Of a stretch of 64,000 nucleotides of DNA, positions 35,245 through 44,107 are shown piece by piece. The position numbers and the translations under genes are program-made. This DNA comes from Thermoplasmata archaeon (GTDB taxonomy: Archaea; Thermoplasmatota; Thermoplasmata; Lutacidiplasmatales; UBA184), in assembly GCA_027365105.1 (NCBI GenBank), contig DAHXNZ010000009.1:1-64000 (forward strand), read 5' to 3'. A model generated the notes under the pieces. The model saw only the letters and a list, made by a program, of their open reading frames with translations. It was not told the origin of the DNA and made no database searches. Position 1 is the stretch's first letter, and each line of letters starts with the position of its first letter.

Positions 35245-35285
35245 CCCGCTCGACGCGGGGATGCGAGTCCCCCGGGGCAAGCGGA

Positions 35286-35293
35286 CTTTATAC
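35286..35293 (+). promoter_or_regulatory. TATA box upstream of nrdJ
   Basis: CTTTATAC lies about 210 bases before the chosen nrdJ start. This implies a leader of about 180 bases, with no recognised riboswitch in it. Confidence 0.4.
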
Positions 35294-35496
35294 CCCATCG
35301 CGTTCCGGAGGCGTGGAGGGTTCGCGACGGGTGCCTCGCGCGATTCCGGCCTCGGTCTCCTCCGCTCCTGACGGGCCTGCAACACCCCGCCTTCGGTACC
35401 GTTGCAGCCCCTCGGCCGCGGAGCTATGAGATTGGGAAGGGAGTGGCGGCCTACCGAGGTAGCATCGGCGCCCCGAACGATCCTCCGGAGAGCCTC

Positions 35497-38274
35497 ATGG
35501 CGGTAGCAAAGAAGCGCACGTCCTCGCCCCTGCCGGAACCCCACCCCGAGCCCGGAACCCCGAGACTGGGGCGGGAACCGATCCCCGTCCCCCGGCTCGT
35601 CCCCCGGGGGAAGACCGCCTTCGACACGGTCGACTGGCGGCACCACGACGCGGTGATCAAGAACGCGGAGGGCGCGACGATCTTCGAGCTCAAGGGGATC
35701 CACGCCCCCGCGACCTGGTCGGAGACGTCGATCAACATCGCGGCGTCGAAGTACTTCCGCATCATCGCCGGCCGGCGCGAGAACTCGATCGACGGGATGA
35801 TCCGCCGGGTCTGCCACTGGATCGCCCAGAAGGGGCTCGAGCTCGGCTACTTCGACACCCCCGAGGAGGCGACCACCCTCGAGGAGAGCCTCGCCTACCT
35901 GATGGTCCACCAGATGGCGGCGTTCAACAGCCCCGTCTGGTTCAACGTCGGGGTCCGGGAGGTCCCGCAGTGCTCGGCCTGCTTCATCCAGTCGGTGGGC
36001 GACGACATGGACTCGATCCTGAACCTGGCGGCGAGCGAGGGCCGCCTCTTCAAGGGCGGCAGCGGCACGGGCTCCAACCTCTCGGCGCTGCGCGGCAGCC
36101 ACGAACGGCTGAGCGGCGGCGGGATCGCCTCGGGCCCGGTCTCGTTCATGCGGGCCTTCGACGCGCTCGCGGGGGTCATCAAGAGCGGCGGGACGACCCG
36201 CCGGGCCGCGAAGATGGTGATCCTCAACATGGACCACCCCGACATCGTCGAGTTCATCGAGTCCAAGGTCAAGGAGGAGGACAAGGCGCTCGCCCTGATC
36301 CGGGAGGGCTACTCCGCCAACTTCGACGGGACCGACCCGGACAGCGCCTACGCCTCGATCGCCTACCAGAACGCGAACCACTCGGTCCGGATCCCCGACG
36401 CCTTCATGGAGGCGGTCGTGCGCGACGGCGAGTGGAAGACCTACAACCGGACCGACCACTCGGTCGCCGCGACCTACCGGGCCCGCGACCTGTGGCGGAA
36501 GCTCTCCCTCGCCGCCTGGCGGTGCGGGGACCCCGGCGTCCAGTTTGACGACATCACGAACGACTGGCATACCTCGCCGATGTCCGGCCGGATCAACGCC
36601 TCGAACCCCTGCAGCGAGTACCTCTTCCTCGACGACACCGCGTGCAACCTCGCCTCGATCAACCTGATGAAGTTCCTCGATGCCCGCGGCGGGTTCGACC
36701 TCGAGCTCTACCGCCAGGCGATCCGCACGATGATCCTCGCGATGGAGATCGTCGTCGACGCGTCGAGCTACCCGACCCCGACGATCGCCCAGAACTCCCA
36801 CGACTTCCGGCCGCTCGGCCTCGGCTTTGCCAACCTCGGCTCGCTGGTCATGCACTACGGGCTCGCCTACGACTCGGACGGCGGACGGTCGCTCGCCGCC
36901 GCGCTGGCGGCCTTCCTCTCGGCCGAAGGCTACCACACGAGCGCCGAGATCGCCCGTCGGATGGGGCCGTTCGCCGGCTTTTCGAAGAACCGGGCCCCGA
37001 TGCTCCGCGTCATGGGCAAGCACGCGGCGGCCGCCGACCGGATCGGGAAGGTCGATCCGCGGATCACCCCGTACGCCGAGGCGGCGGCCGACCGCTGGCA
37101 CGAGACGGTGAAGGCGGGCGAGCTCTGGGGCTACCGCAACGCGCAGATCTCGGTCATCGCCCCGACCGGCACGATCGGGCTCCTGATGGGCTGCGACACG
37201 CTCGGGCTCGAACCGGAGCTCTCCCTGGTCAAGACCAAGAACCTGGTCGGCGGCGGATCGATCCGGATGGTCAACCGCACCCTCCCGGACGCCCTGAAGG
37301 TCCTCGGCTACGCCCCCGCGGCGATCGAGGGGATCGTCCGCCACATCGAGACGGTCGGCACCATCGAGGGCGCGCCCGGCCTGCGTCCCGAGCACCTCCC
37401 GGTCTTCGACTGCGCCCTCGCCCCGGCGGGCGGCCACCGGACGATCGCCCCGATGGGCCACCTCAAGATGCTCGGCGCGGTCCAGCCGTTCCTCTCCGGC
37501 GGCGCCTCGAAGACGATCAACCTGCCCCACGACGCGACTGTCGAGGAGATCGAGAAGATCTACCAGGAGGCGTGGCGGCTCGGCATCAAGTCGGTCGCGC
37601 TGTACCGGGACGGCTGCAAGGCGTCCCAGCCGTACGAGACCGGCAAGGGCCGGGCCGGCGCCCCGGTCGGCCCCCGCGGTCCGGCCCGGGAGCGGCTGCC
37701 GGACGAGCGGCAGGCGATCACCCACCACTTCCAGGTCGGCGGGCACGACGGCTACGTCACGGTCGGGCTCTATCCGGACCGCCGGGTCGGCGAGATCTTC
37801 TTCCGGGTGACGAAGGAGGGGTCGACGGTCAACGGCCTCATGGACTCCCTCGGGATCTCGATGTCGATGGCGCTCCAGCACGGGGTCCCGCTCAAGGATC
37901 TCGTCCGGAAGCTGGCCCACCTGAGGTTCGAACCGGCCGGCGCCACCAACAACCCCAAGATCCGGTTCGCGAAGTCGATCCCGGACTACGTCGCCCGCTG
38001 GCTCGCCAACGAGTTCCTCTCGGAGGAGGAGCGGCGCGCGATCGGCCTCGAGAACGGCGAGGGGAACGGCCACGGCGCCGCCCCGGCCGGGAAGCCGTCG
38101 AGCCCGTCGGCGACGGTCCGCTTCGAGACTAAACCGCTCGACGCCTTCGCCCCGCCCTCCGGGGGGGGCACCAGCGACGACGCGCCGTCGTGCCACATCT
38201 GCGGCGGGATCATGGTCCGGTCGGGCACCTGCTACGCCTGCACGGTCTGCGGGGCGACGAGCGGCTGCTCCTGA
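35497..38274 (+). CDS. nrdJ: vitamin B12-dependent (class II) ribonucleotide reductase
   Basis: 925 residues. The reductase barrel shows NSPVWFNVGV, CSACFIQSVGD, KGGSGTGSNLSALRG and the active-site Cys-x-Glu segment NPCSEYLFLDDTACNLASIN, then PTGTIGLLMGCDT. The C-terminus carries the redox-active Cys pairs CHICGG and CYACTVCGATSGCS, needed to re-reduce the enzyme. It makes deoxynucleotides using adenosylcobalamin and works with or without oxygen. The ATG at 35497 is preferred because GGAGAG precedes it; a GTG at 35443 in the same frame would add 18 residues. It is transcribed alone. Confidence 0.94.
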   Translation: MAVAKKRTSSPLPEPHPEPGTPRLGREPIPVPRLVPRGKTAFDTVDWRHHDAVIKNAEGATIFELKGIHAPATWSETSINIAASKYFRIIAGRRENSIDGMIRRVCHWIAQKGLELGYFDTPEEATTLEESLAYLMVHQMAAFNSPVWFNVGVREVPQCSACFIQSVGDDMDSILNLAASEGRLFKGGSGTGSNLSALRGSHERLSGGGIASGPVSFMRAFDALAGVIKSGGTTRRAAKMVILNMDHPDIVEFIESKVKEEDKALALIREGYSANFDGTDPDSAYASIAYQNANHSVRIPDAFMEAVVRDGEWKTYNRTDHSVAATYRARDLWRKLSLAAWRCGDPGVQFDDITNDWHTSPMSGRINASNPCSEYLFLDDTACNLASINLMKFLDARGGFDLELYRQAIRTMILAMEIVVDASSYPTPTIAQNSHDFRPLGLGFANLGSLVMHYGLAYDSDGGRSLAAALAAFLSAEGYHTSAEIARRMGPFAGFSKNRAPMLRVMGKHAAAADRIGKVDPRITPYAEAAADRWHETVKAGELWGYRNAQISVIAPTGTIGLLMGCDTLGLEPELSLVKTKNLVGGGSIRMVNRTLPDALKVLGYAPAAIEGIVRHIETVGTIEGAPGLRPEHLPVFDCALAPAGGHRTIAPMGHLKMLGAVQPFLSGGASKTINLPHDATVEEIEKIYQEAWRLGIKSVALYRDGCKASQPYETGKGRAGAPVGPRGPARERLPDERQAITHHFQVGGHDGYVTVGLYPDRRVGEIFFRVTKEGSTVNGLMDSLGISMSMALQHGVPLKDLVRKLAHLRFEPAGATNNPKIRFAKSIPDYVARWLANEFLSEEERRAIGLENGEGNGHGAAPAGKPSSPSATVRFETKPLDAFAPPSGGGTSDDAPSCHICGGIMVRSGTCYACTVCGATSGCS

Positions 38275-38292
38275 GACCGGTCGGGCGCCTCG

Positions 38293-38694
38293 TCAGGGCA
38301 GGGCGAACCGGGCGAGGTCGACGATCTGCTTCGCCGGCAGGGAGTCGGCCGGCGGCCCGCCGAACCGGGCGACGATCGCCCCCTCCGGGAACGCCGGCTC
38401 GCCCCGATCGACCGGCCGGAAGACCGGGGGCTCGTTCCGGTCGTCCCACTCGAGGAGGAGCAGGAGCGCGCCGAGCGGACCGGAGTCGACGACGACCTCG
38501 ACCGACCCGCCCGGCCCGGGCCGGATCTCCCGTCGGGCGGTCTGCTCGTTCAGGGTGACCCGGTCGGCCCGGTGCCCCCGCCGGACCGGGGGCGGCAGCC
38601 GGAGGCGTTGGGTGGTGAGGCGCGGCCGGATCGCCCGGAACCGTTCCCAGAGCCCCGGATCCCCCGGCCGGGACCCCCCGCCGGGGACGGTCAC
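38293..38694 (-). CDS. 133-aa hypothetical protein coupled to a DUF2400 gene
   Basis: The GTG start overlaps the stop of the DUF2400 gene (GTGA). The N-terminal half is Arg/Pro-rich. The C-terminal half has VEVVVDSGPLGALLLLLEWD and EGAIVARFGGPPADSLPAKQ, a beta-rich pattern without a family that I can name. It ends 18 bases from the convergent nrdJ stop. Confidence 0.6.
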   Translation of the reverse strand: MTVPGGGSRPGDPGLWERFRAIRPRLTTQRLRLPPPVRRGHRADRVTLNEQTARREIRPGPGGSVEVVVDSGPLGALLLLLEWDDRNEPPVFRPVDRGEPAFPEGAIVARFGGPPADSLPAKQIVDLARFALP

Positions 38695-39557
38695 CGGGCC
38701 CCCCGCCAGAGTCGACACTCCGGACGGACCGCGCACGGTCCGCAGATCGCGAGGTCCCGGCGCTTCGGGCAGTCGCCCGAGATGCCGGTGTGGCAGAGCA
38801 CGAAGTCGAACCGGATCGGGTCCCGCGGGTCGATCCGCCGGAGCGCCCCGGTCACCTCCTCGACCGTCGCCCAGGTGCGGGTCCGGCGACGGGTGAGCCC
38901 GAGATGGTAGGCGATCCAGTAGACGTGGAGGTCGAGGGGGATCCGAAGCTCCCCGGTCGGGACCCGGTGCCACTGGCCGAGGTCCGGGTATCCGGTCCGC
39001 CGCATCCAGCGGACGAAGAGGGTGAGCCGCTTGCACGCGCTCCGGGAGGGGTCGAGCGGCGAGGGGAAGAGCGCGCGGTACCCCGGGGGGGTCCGGGAGC
39101 CCTCGGGGCCCCGGAGCGCCCGGGCCAGCGCGTCCAGCCCCTCCGCAAACCCCCCGGCCTCGAAGCCCCCGCTGAAGACCGACTCGAGGCTCCGGCCGGT
39201 CCCGGCCAGGTCGGCGAGCCGGCCCAACAGGGTCCCGATCTGGTCCCCCCGGATCCACCGGTGCCGGAAGCCGCGGAGCTCGCGGGCGATCCGGCCGGCC
39301 TCGTCCGGTTCGATGAGCGCGGCGGGGGCGCCGTCGGCGATCGTCAACAGCCGCCCGATCGAAGTGCGGATCGACGCGGTGGTGCCGATCGCGAGGACCG
39401 AGGCGAGGACCCCGAGCGTCTCGGCCGAGCGGAGATCGGTCGCCCAGGGCCGGATCATCCCGAGCGGATCCTGCGCGAGGGACCGGTCGAAGGGAAAGGC
39501 CCCGTAGAGCCGCTCGAGATGGGCCGGGAGCTCCGGCGAGATCCGGGAGCCGCCCAC
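38691..39557 (-). CDS. DUF2400 (TIGR02757) family protein
   Basis: 288 residues, helical, with the family's central pattern KRLTLFVRWMRR, a conserved DLGQW and the stretch IPLDLHVYWIAYHLGL. The C-terminal Cys cluster DCPKRRDLAICGPCAVRPEC resembles the [4Fe-4S] loop of HhH-GPD DNA glycosylases, so a distant DNA-repair relation is possible but unproven. The GTG start at 39557 follows a GAAGG. It diverges from the acetyltransferase gene at 39613. Confidence 0.82.
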   Translation of the reverse strand: MGGSRISPELPAHLERLYGAFPFDRSLAQDPLGMIRPWATDLRSAETLGVLASVLAIGTTASIRTSIGRLLTIADGAPAALIEPDEAGRIARELRGFRHRWIRGDQIGTLLGRLADLAGTGRSLESVFSGGFEAGGFAEGLDALARALRGPEGSRTPPGYRALFPSPLDPSRSACKRLTLFVRWMRRTGYPDLGQWHRVPTGELRIPLDLHVYWIAYHLGLTRRRTRTWATVEEVTGALRRIDPRDPIRFDFVLCHTGISGDCPKRRDLAICGPCAVRPECRLWRGAR

Positions 39558-39612
39558 CCTTCGGGCATGGCCTCCGCTCCTTTACGGTTTCCCCCCGGGA
39601 CCCCGAGGGCGA

Positions 39613-40434
39613 ATGAGAGAACTACCCCGCCGGCCTGGGGCGTCCGTGGCGTCCGAGGGAATGGTCCGGCCCGGAATCGACCGGGAGTGGCTCGCCCGGG
39701 CGTTCGCAGCGGAGCCGCTCACCCACGCCTTTGCCGTCTGGGACCTGGACGAGCACCCGCAGCGGATCCGGTTCCTTTCCTGCCGGGATCCGTCGGGGGC
39801 CACGCTCGCCTACCTCCTCTTCTGGCAAGGGAACCCGGCCCTCCCCGTCGTCCACTGGGTCGGCGACGACTACCGGGCCCGGTGCCTCACGCCGCACCTG
39901 CCGCCGCCCCCGGCGGTCGCGATCGTCCCGGAGGCCCGGGCCGCGGAGGCCCAGGCGACGCTCCGGGCACCGTCCGCCGCCCCGATCCTCGGCCAGATCC
40001 GCGACGGGAAGAGCCGGCAGCTCCCCGAGCCGGATTCGCGGATCCGACGGCTCGGGCCGGCCGACTCCGAGGCGCTGCTGCGGTGGGTCGCCCGGCAGAA
40101 CGACCCGATCGTCTCGGGGTATGCGAAGGTCGACCTGGCCCACGACCTGGTCTGGGGGGCGTTCGACCGGGGCGCGCTCCTGGGGATCGCCCGGGCGCAG
40201 GTCCGGCTCCCGACCCTCTGGGTCCTCGGGGGGGTCTACGTCGCGCCCGAGGCCCGCAACCGCGGCCTCGGCCTCGGACTCACCGCCGCCGGGATCCAGG
40301 CCGCCTACGCCGCCCGGGCCCGGGTCGGCCTCTGGGTCCGGGAGGACAACTTCGAGGCCCGGGACCTCTACGATGCGCTCGGCTTCCGGACCGTCGAGCG
40401 GCGCGTCTGGATCGAGGCGCCGGCGCTGCCGTAG
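39613..40434 (+). CDS. GNAT family N-acetyltransferase
   Basis: 273 residues. The C-terminal half (about 140-273) is the GNAT domain with VLGGVYVAPEARNRGLGLGL, the acetyl-CoA loop Arg-Asn-Arg-Gly-Leu-Gly, and DNFEARDLYDALGFRTVER. The N-terminal half (HAFAVWDLDEHPQRIRFL) is a second, weaker GNAT-like lobe, as in the GCN5-related FR47/ectoine-type proteins. The target is unknown. PolX follows after 12 bases, so the two are co-transcribed. Confidence 0.8.
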   Translation: MRELPRRPGASVASEGMVRPGIDREWLARAFAAEPLTHAFAVWDLDEHPQRIRFLSCRDPSGATLAYLLFWQGNPALPVVHWVGDDYRARCLTPHLPPPPAVAIVPEARAAEAQATLRAPSAAPILGQIRDGKSRQLPEPDSRIRRLGPADSEALLRWVARQNDPIVSGYAKVDLAHDLVWGAFDRGALLGIARAQVRLPTLWVLGGVYVAPEARNRGLGLGLTAAGIQAAYAARARVGLWVREDNFEARDLYDALGFRTVERRVWIEAPALP

Positions 40435-40446
40435 CCCGAAGGGTCG

Positions 40447-42132
40447 ATGCCGGCGCGGGACGAACCCTCCGGGACACCGCCCGATCCGGCGGCGCTCGTC
40501 GAAGCGCTCCGGGAGATCGCCGACCTGCTCGACCTCGCCGGCGAGCGGTTCAAGCCCGAGGCGTACCGGCGGGCGGCCCGGAGCCTGGAACCGATCGGCC
40601 CCGAGCTTCTGGCCCGGGCCCGGGAGGGTCGGCTCGGCGAGCTTCCCGGCATCGGACCGGCGATCGAGACGAAGGTGCGGGAGTACCTCGCGACCGGCCG
40701 GATCGCCTACCGGGATCGGCTCCGGGCCTCGACCCCCGAAGGGGTCCGCGGGCTCATGGCCCTCCCGGGGATCGGTCCGCGGACCGCCCGCCGGTTCTGG
40801 ATCGACTTCGGCATCGAGGGGCCCGCCGAGCTCGAGGCTGCGCTCGACCAGGGCCGGTTCCAGGGGGCGGCCGGCTTCGGGCCGACCCGGATCGCCGCCC
40901 TCCGATCGGCCCTCGCCCTCGGCCGGACCGGATCGACCGGCGGGCGACGGGCCCTCGTGGAGATCGTCCCCCGGGCCGAGGCGCTCCGCCGCTGGCTCGT
41001 CGAGGACCCGTCGGTCGACCGGGCCGTCGTCGCCGGGAGCTACCGGCGGGGCCGGGAGAGCGTCGGCGACCTGGATTTCCTGGTGGCCTCCCGGGCGCCG
41101 GCGGCGGCGCTCGAACGGTTCGTCCGCTTCCCGGAGATCGGCGCCGTCGTCCTTCGCGGTCCGACCCGGGTCACGGTCCGGCTCCGCGACGGGCTGGCGG
41201 TCGATCTTCGGGTCGTCGATCCCGGATCGTTCGGGGCGGCCGAGCAGTACTTCACGGGATCCAAGGACCACAACGTCCGGCTGCGCCGCCGGGCCGCGGC
41301 GCTCGGACTCAAGATCAACGAGTACGGGGTCTTCCGGGGCGACACGCGGATCGCCGGCGCCACCGAGGAGGAGGTGTACCGGGCGGTCGGACTGCCCTGG
41401 ATCCCGGCCGAGATCCGGGAGGACCGGGGGGAGATCGAGGCGGCGGAGGCCGGCCGGCTGCCCCGGCTCGTGGAGGCGGCCGATCTCCGGGGGGACCTCC
41501 ATCTTCACCTTCCGCCCGACGCGGGCCCGGAGGCCCTCGAGAGGCTGGGGCAGTCGGCCCGGGCCCGGGGGCTCCGCTACCTCGGGATCGTCGTCCGGGC
41601 CCCCGGGCCGGACGGCCGGGGGACGGAGCTCCCCCCGGCGCTCCTCGAGGCGCTCAACCGCCCGTCGGCCGGGGTCACGATCTACCCGCTCGAGGAGGTC
41701 GCCCGGCCCGACGCCCCGGAGGGCGGCGTCGAGCTCCGGCCGCTCCGCCCCGTCGGGGCGGCGCCGATCGCCCGAGTCCACCTCCGCTCGGTCCCCACCT
41801 TCGGATCCCCGGCCCCGCCCGGGGGGGCGCCCGGGCCGGTCGCCTTCGAGGTGGGACCGTCCTCCGAGCGGCTGGACCCGGAGGCCGCCCGCCGGGGAAT
41901 CGGATCCGGCGCCCGGCTCCTCGTCCCGACCGGGATCGGCGAGGACGCCGACGCCCCGATCGGCTCCGTCGCGCTGCGCTATGCCCGCCGGGCCGGGGCG
42001 ACCCCGGCCGAGATCGTCAATGCGGCTGCGGGGCCCGAGGTCGGGCCCCCGGCCGTCCGACCGCCTACGCGGCGATCATCCGGTCGAGCGCGCGCCGCGC
42101 CCGCGCGGCCACGTCCGGCGCGACGTCGATGA
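40447..42132 (+). CDS. polX: DNA polymerase X with a degenerate PHP domain
   Basis: 561 residues. Residues 15-85 are the 8-kDa HhH domain (LLDLAGERFKPEAYRRAARS, LPGIGPAIETKVREYL), a second HhH follows (ALPGIGPRTARRF), and the nucleotidyltransferase palm has GSYRRGRESVGDLDFLV with the two catalytic Asp and a third later (VDLRVVD). PolX fills short gaps in repair. The C-terminal PHP region (about 345 on) keeps His-x-His (DLHLHLPPD), but the closing TDAH motif is replaced by PTGIGEDADAP, so its 3'-5' nuclease is probably lost. The last 68 bases overlap nadA tail to tail. Confidence 0.88.
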   Translation: MPARDEPSGTPPDPAALVEALREIADLLDLAGERFKPEAYRRAARSLEPIGPELLARAREGRLGELPGIGPAIETKVREYLATGRIAYRDRLRASTPEGVRGLMALPGIGPRTARRFWIDFGIEGPAELEAALDQGRFQGAAGFGPTRIAALRSALALGRTGSTGGRRALVEIVPRAEALRRWLVEDPSVDRAVVAGSYRRGRESVGDLDFLVASRAPAAALERFVRFPEIGAVVLRGPTRVTVRLRDGLAVDLRVVDPGSFGAAEQYFTGSKDHNVRLRRRAAALGLKINEYGVFRGDTRIAGATEEEVYRAVGLPWIPAEIREDRGEIEAAEAGRLPRLVEAADLRGDLHLHLPPDAGPEALERLGQSARARGLRYLGIVVRAPGPDGRGTELPPALLEALNRPSAGVTIYPLEEVARPDAPEGGVELRPLRPVGAAPIARVHLRSVPTFGSPAPPGGAPGPVAFEVGPSSERLDPEAARRGIGSGARLLVPTGIGEDADAPIGSVALRYARRAGATPAEIVNAAAGPEVGPPAVRPPTRRSSGRARAAPARPRPARRR

Positions 42133-42970
42133 CGTGCCGGAGGTCGCGGAGCGAGTCGCGGATGTCGACGAGGTCGATTTCCTTCATGAACGGGCAGACG
42201 GTCTTCGCGTCGATCGGGGTGAACCGGGTCGTCGGGTTGATCCGCCGCATCCGGTGGAGGATGCCGATCTCGGTGGCGACGAGGACTTCGGGCGCCCGGG
42301 TCTCCTGGGCGAACCGGATCATGCCGTCGGTCGAGAGCACCCGGTCGACCTGGGGGAGCGCCTCGGAGGCGCAGCCGCACTCCGGGTGGGCGACGATCGG
42401 GGCGCCCGGATGGGCCGCCCGCGCCTCGGCGAGGTCGCCCGGCCGCATCCGGGTGTGGACGTGGCAGTCGCCGACCCAGAGATGCATCTTCCGGCCGGTC
42501 CGGCGTCGCACGTAGTCGCCGAGGAACATGTCCGGGAGGAAGAGGATCTCCCGGTCCTCGGGGATGGAGCGGACGACCCTCTCGGCGTTCGAACTGGTGC
42601 AGCAGTAGTCCGACTCCGCCTTCACCTCGGCGGAGGTGTTCACATACGCCACGACGACCGCGCCCGGGTGCTCCCGCTTCCAGGCGCGGAGCTGGTCGGC
42701 GGTGATCGCGTCGGCCAGGCTGCAGCCGGCCTTGAGGTCCGGCAGCAGGACGGTCCGTCCGGGGTTCAGGATCTTGGCGGTCTCCGCCATGAACCGGACC
42801 CCGGCGAAGCAGATCACCTCCCGATCCGATTCGAGCGCCCGCTTCGAAAGGTAGAGCGAGTCGCCGACCTCGTCGGCGACGTCCTGGACCTCGGGCCGCT
42901 GGTAGTTGTGGGCGAGGAGGACGGCATGGCGGGCCTCCTTGAGCCGCTGGATCTCCTGGACGATCGACAT
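42065..42970 (-). CDS. nadA: quinolinate synthase A
   Basis: 301 residues. NadA condenses iminoaspartate with dihydroxyacetone phosphate to quinolinate. The three [4Fe-4S] cysteines are seen in DLKAGCSLAD, HPECGCASEA and KTVCPFMKEI. LAHNYQRPEVQDVADEVGDS and the substrate-binding YVNTSAEVKAESD are family signatures. The ATG at 42970 is chosen because a GGAGGT lies nine bases before it; a GTG two codons upstream would be too close. NadC lies in a separate operon 1.1 kb away, and no aspartate oxidase or dehydrogenase gene is present. Confidence 0.94.
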   Translation of the reverse strand: MSIVQEIQRLKEARHAVLLAHNYQRPEVQDVADEVGDSLYLSKRALESDREVICFAGVRFMAETAKILNPGRTVLLPDLKAGCSLADAITADQLRAWKREHPGAVVVAYVNTSAEVKAESDYCCTSSNAERVVRSIPEDREILFLPDMFLGDYVRRRTGRKMHLWVGDCHVHTRMRPGDLAEARAAHPGAPIVAHPECGCASEALPQVDRVLSTDGMIRFAQETRAPEVLVATEIGILHRMRRINPTTRFTPIDAKTVCPFMKEIDLVDIRDSLRDLRHVIDVAPDVAARARRALDRMIAA

Positions 42971-43010
42971 CCGCACCGGACCTCCCGACCCGGTTCAAGG
43001 GGGGTCGGAC

Positions 43011-43019
43011 CCATAAAAG
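43011..43019 (-). promoter_or_regulatory. TATA box of nadA
   Basis: CTTTTATGG on the minus strand lies about 41 bases before the nadA ATG, leaving a short leader with a Shine-Dalgarno. Confidence 0.5.
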
Positions 43020-43086
43020 CGCCCCGGGGAAGGTGGCCCTCGCTTCCCGGCCCCCTCGACGGCCGCCCGCGGCGGCACGACGCCGC

Positions 43087-43932
43087 TCAGGCGGCCGGCC
43101 GGAGGAGCGCCCGCGCCACGGCCCGCTCCAGCTGCCGCTCGCGGTCGGGATTGACCCGGAGCTCCCGCGTCAGGTAGGCGGTGGCCACCTGGTAGGCGGC
43201 CCACCGGCTCCGGAACGCGACATGGCTCGCCTCGACCGCGACCCGCGCTCCGATCGTCGCCGCGTGGACCCCGGGAACCCCCTGCGCCCGAAGCGCCGGC
43301 TCGACGTCCGAGGCGAGGATCTCTTCGTGCATCGCCCGGGTGTAGAGGCTCAGGCCGTCCGCAAACCGGCCCAGGAACTCGTGGATGGCCCGACCCAGCT
43401 GGGCGAGCAGGTCGGCTTCCGGCGCGAGGTGGAGCTCCCGCCACTCGACCACGTTCCCGCGGTCGACGTAGAGCTGGTTCTGGCAGGCGAGCCGCACCGC
43501 AAACCCCGACACCCGGACCGCCCAGGAGCCGTCGAGCGAGTTGAGCACCCGCAGCCCCGGGTACAGCGCCTCCCCCTCACCGAGGGTGAACCGGCGGCCG
43601 ACGACCAGCTTGATCTCCATCCGACGCCCTCCCGAGTAGAGCCGGATCGACCGCCGGGGGAAGGCGGAGGTGAGCGCGCCGGGCTCGGGCGGCTCGAGGG
43701 CCGCGCCCACCCGGTCGACCGCCTGGGCCACCTCCCGGTGCCCGACGAGGCCGTACTTCGCGGAGACGACCGACACGATGGTGCGGTGGTCGTCGCGCCG
43801 AACCGCGCGGTACGCGTCCAGGATCTCACCGTCCGGCCCCCGTACGGGCACCAGGGAGTAGGTGGGGAGCCCGTCGGGCCGGGTGAATGCTTCGACGGTG
43901 GCGCGGCGTCCGGTGGGGGTCACGGCCGGCAT
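43087..43932 (-). CDS. DUF932 family protein
   Basis: 281 residues with the DUF932 pattern: YSLVPVRGPDGEILDAYRAV, TIVSVVSAKYGLVGHREVA, IRLYSGGRRMEIKLVVGRRF and RVSGFAVRLACQNQL. The family is common on plasmids, phages and integrated elements of bacteria and archaea, where it may act in replication or defence, but no activity is established. The ATG at 43932 follows GGAGGA. It stands alone between nadA and the nadC operon, with no other mobile marker near. Confidence 0.75.
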   Translation of the reverse strand: MPAVTPTGRRATVEAFTRPDGLPTYSLVPVRGPDGEILDAYRAVRRDDHRTIVSVVSAKYGLVGHREVAQAVDRVGAALEPPEPGALTSAFPRRSIRLYSGGRRMEIKLVVGRRFTLGEGEALYPGLRVLNSLDGSWAVRVSGFAVRLACQNQLYVDRGNVVEWRELHLAPEADLLAQLGRAIHEFLGRFADGLSLYTRAMHEEILASDVEPALRAQGVPGVHAATIGARVAVEASHVAFRSRWAAYQVATAYLTRELRVNPDRERQLERAVARALLRPAA

Positions 43933-44107
43933 GCTTCCTCCACGGACGCCCACGGTCGAACGGGTTCTTGCCGAGGCGGCTCCCCCTGAACGCTGGACGG
44001 TGGGCCGGCGACCGGCCCACGCCGGCGCGGCCCGGGGGCCCGGAACGGGCGAAGCCCTCCGAGGGGTTCACGGCCGCCCGGGCCTCCCGCCGCCCGGGGG
44101 CCGGCCC

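Noticed and set aside
38790-42515. A 1241-codon plus-strand open frame
   Set aside because: It crosses several real genes on both strands (DUF2400, GNAT, PolX, nadA) and is a frame shadow with low-complexity Arg/Pro/Gly sequence.
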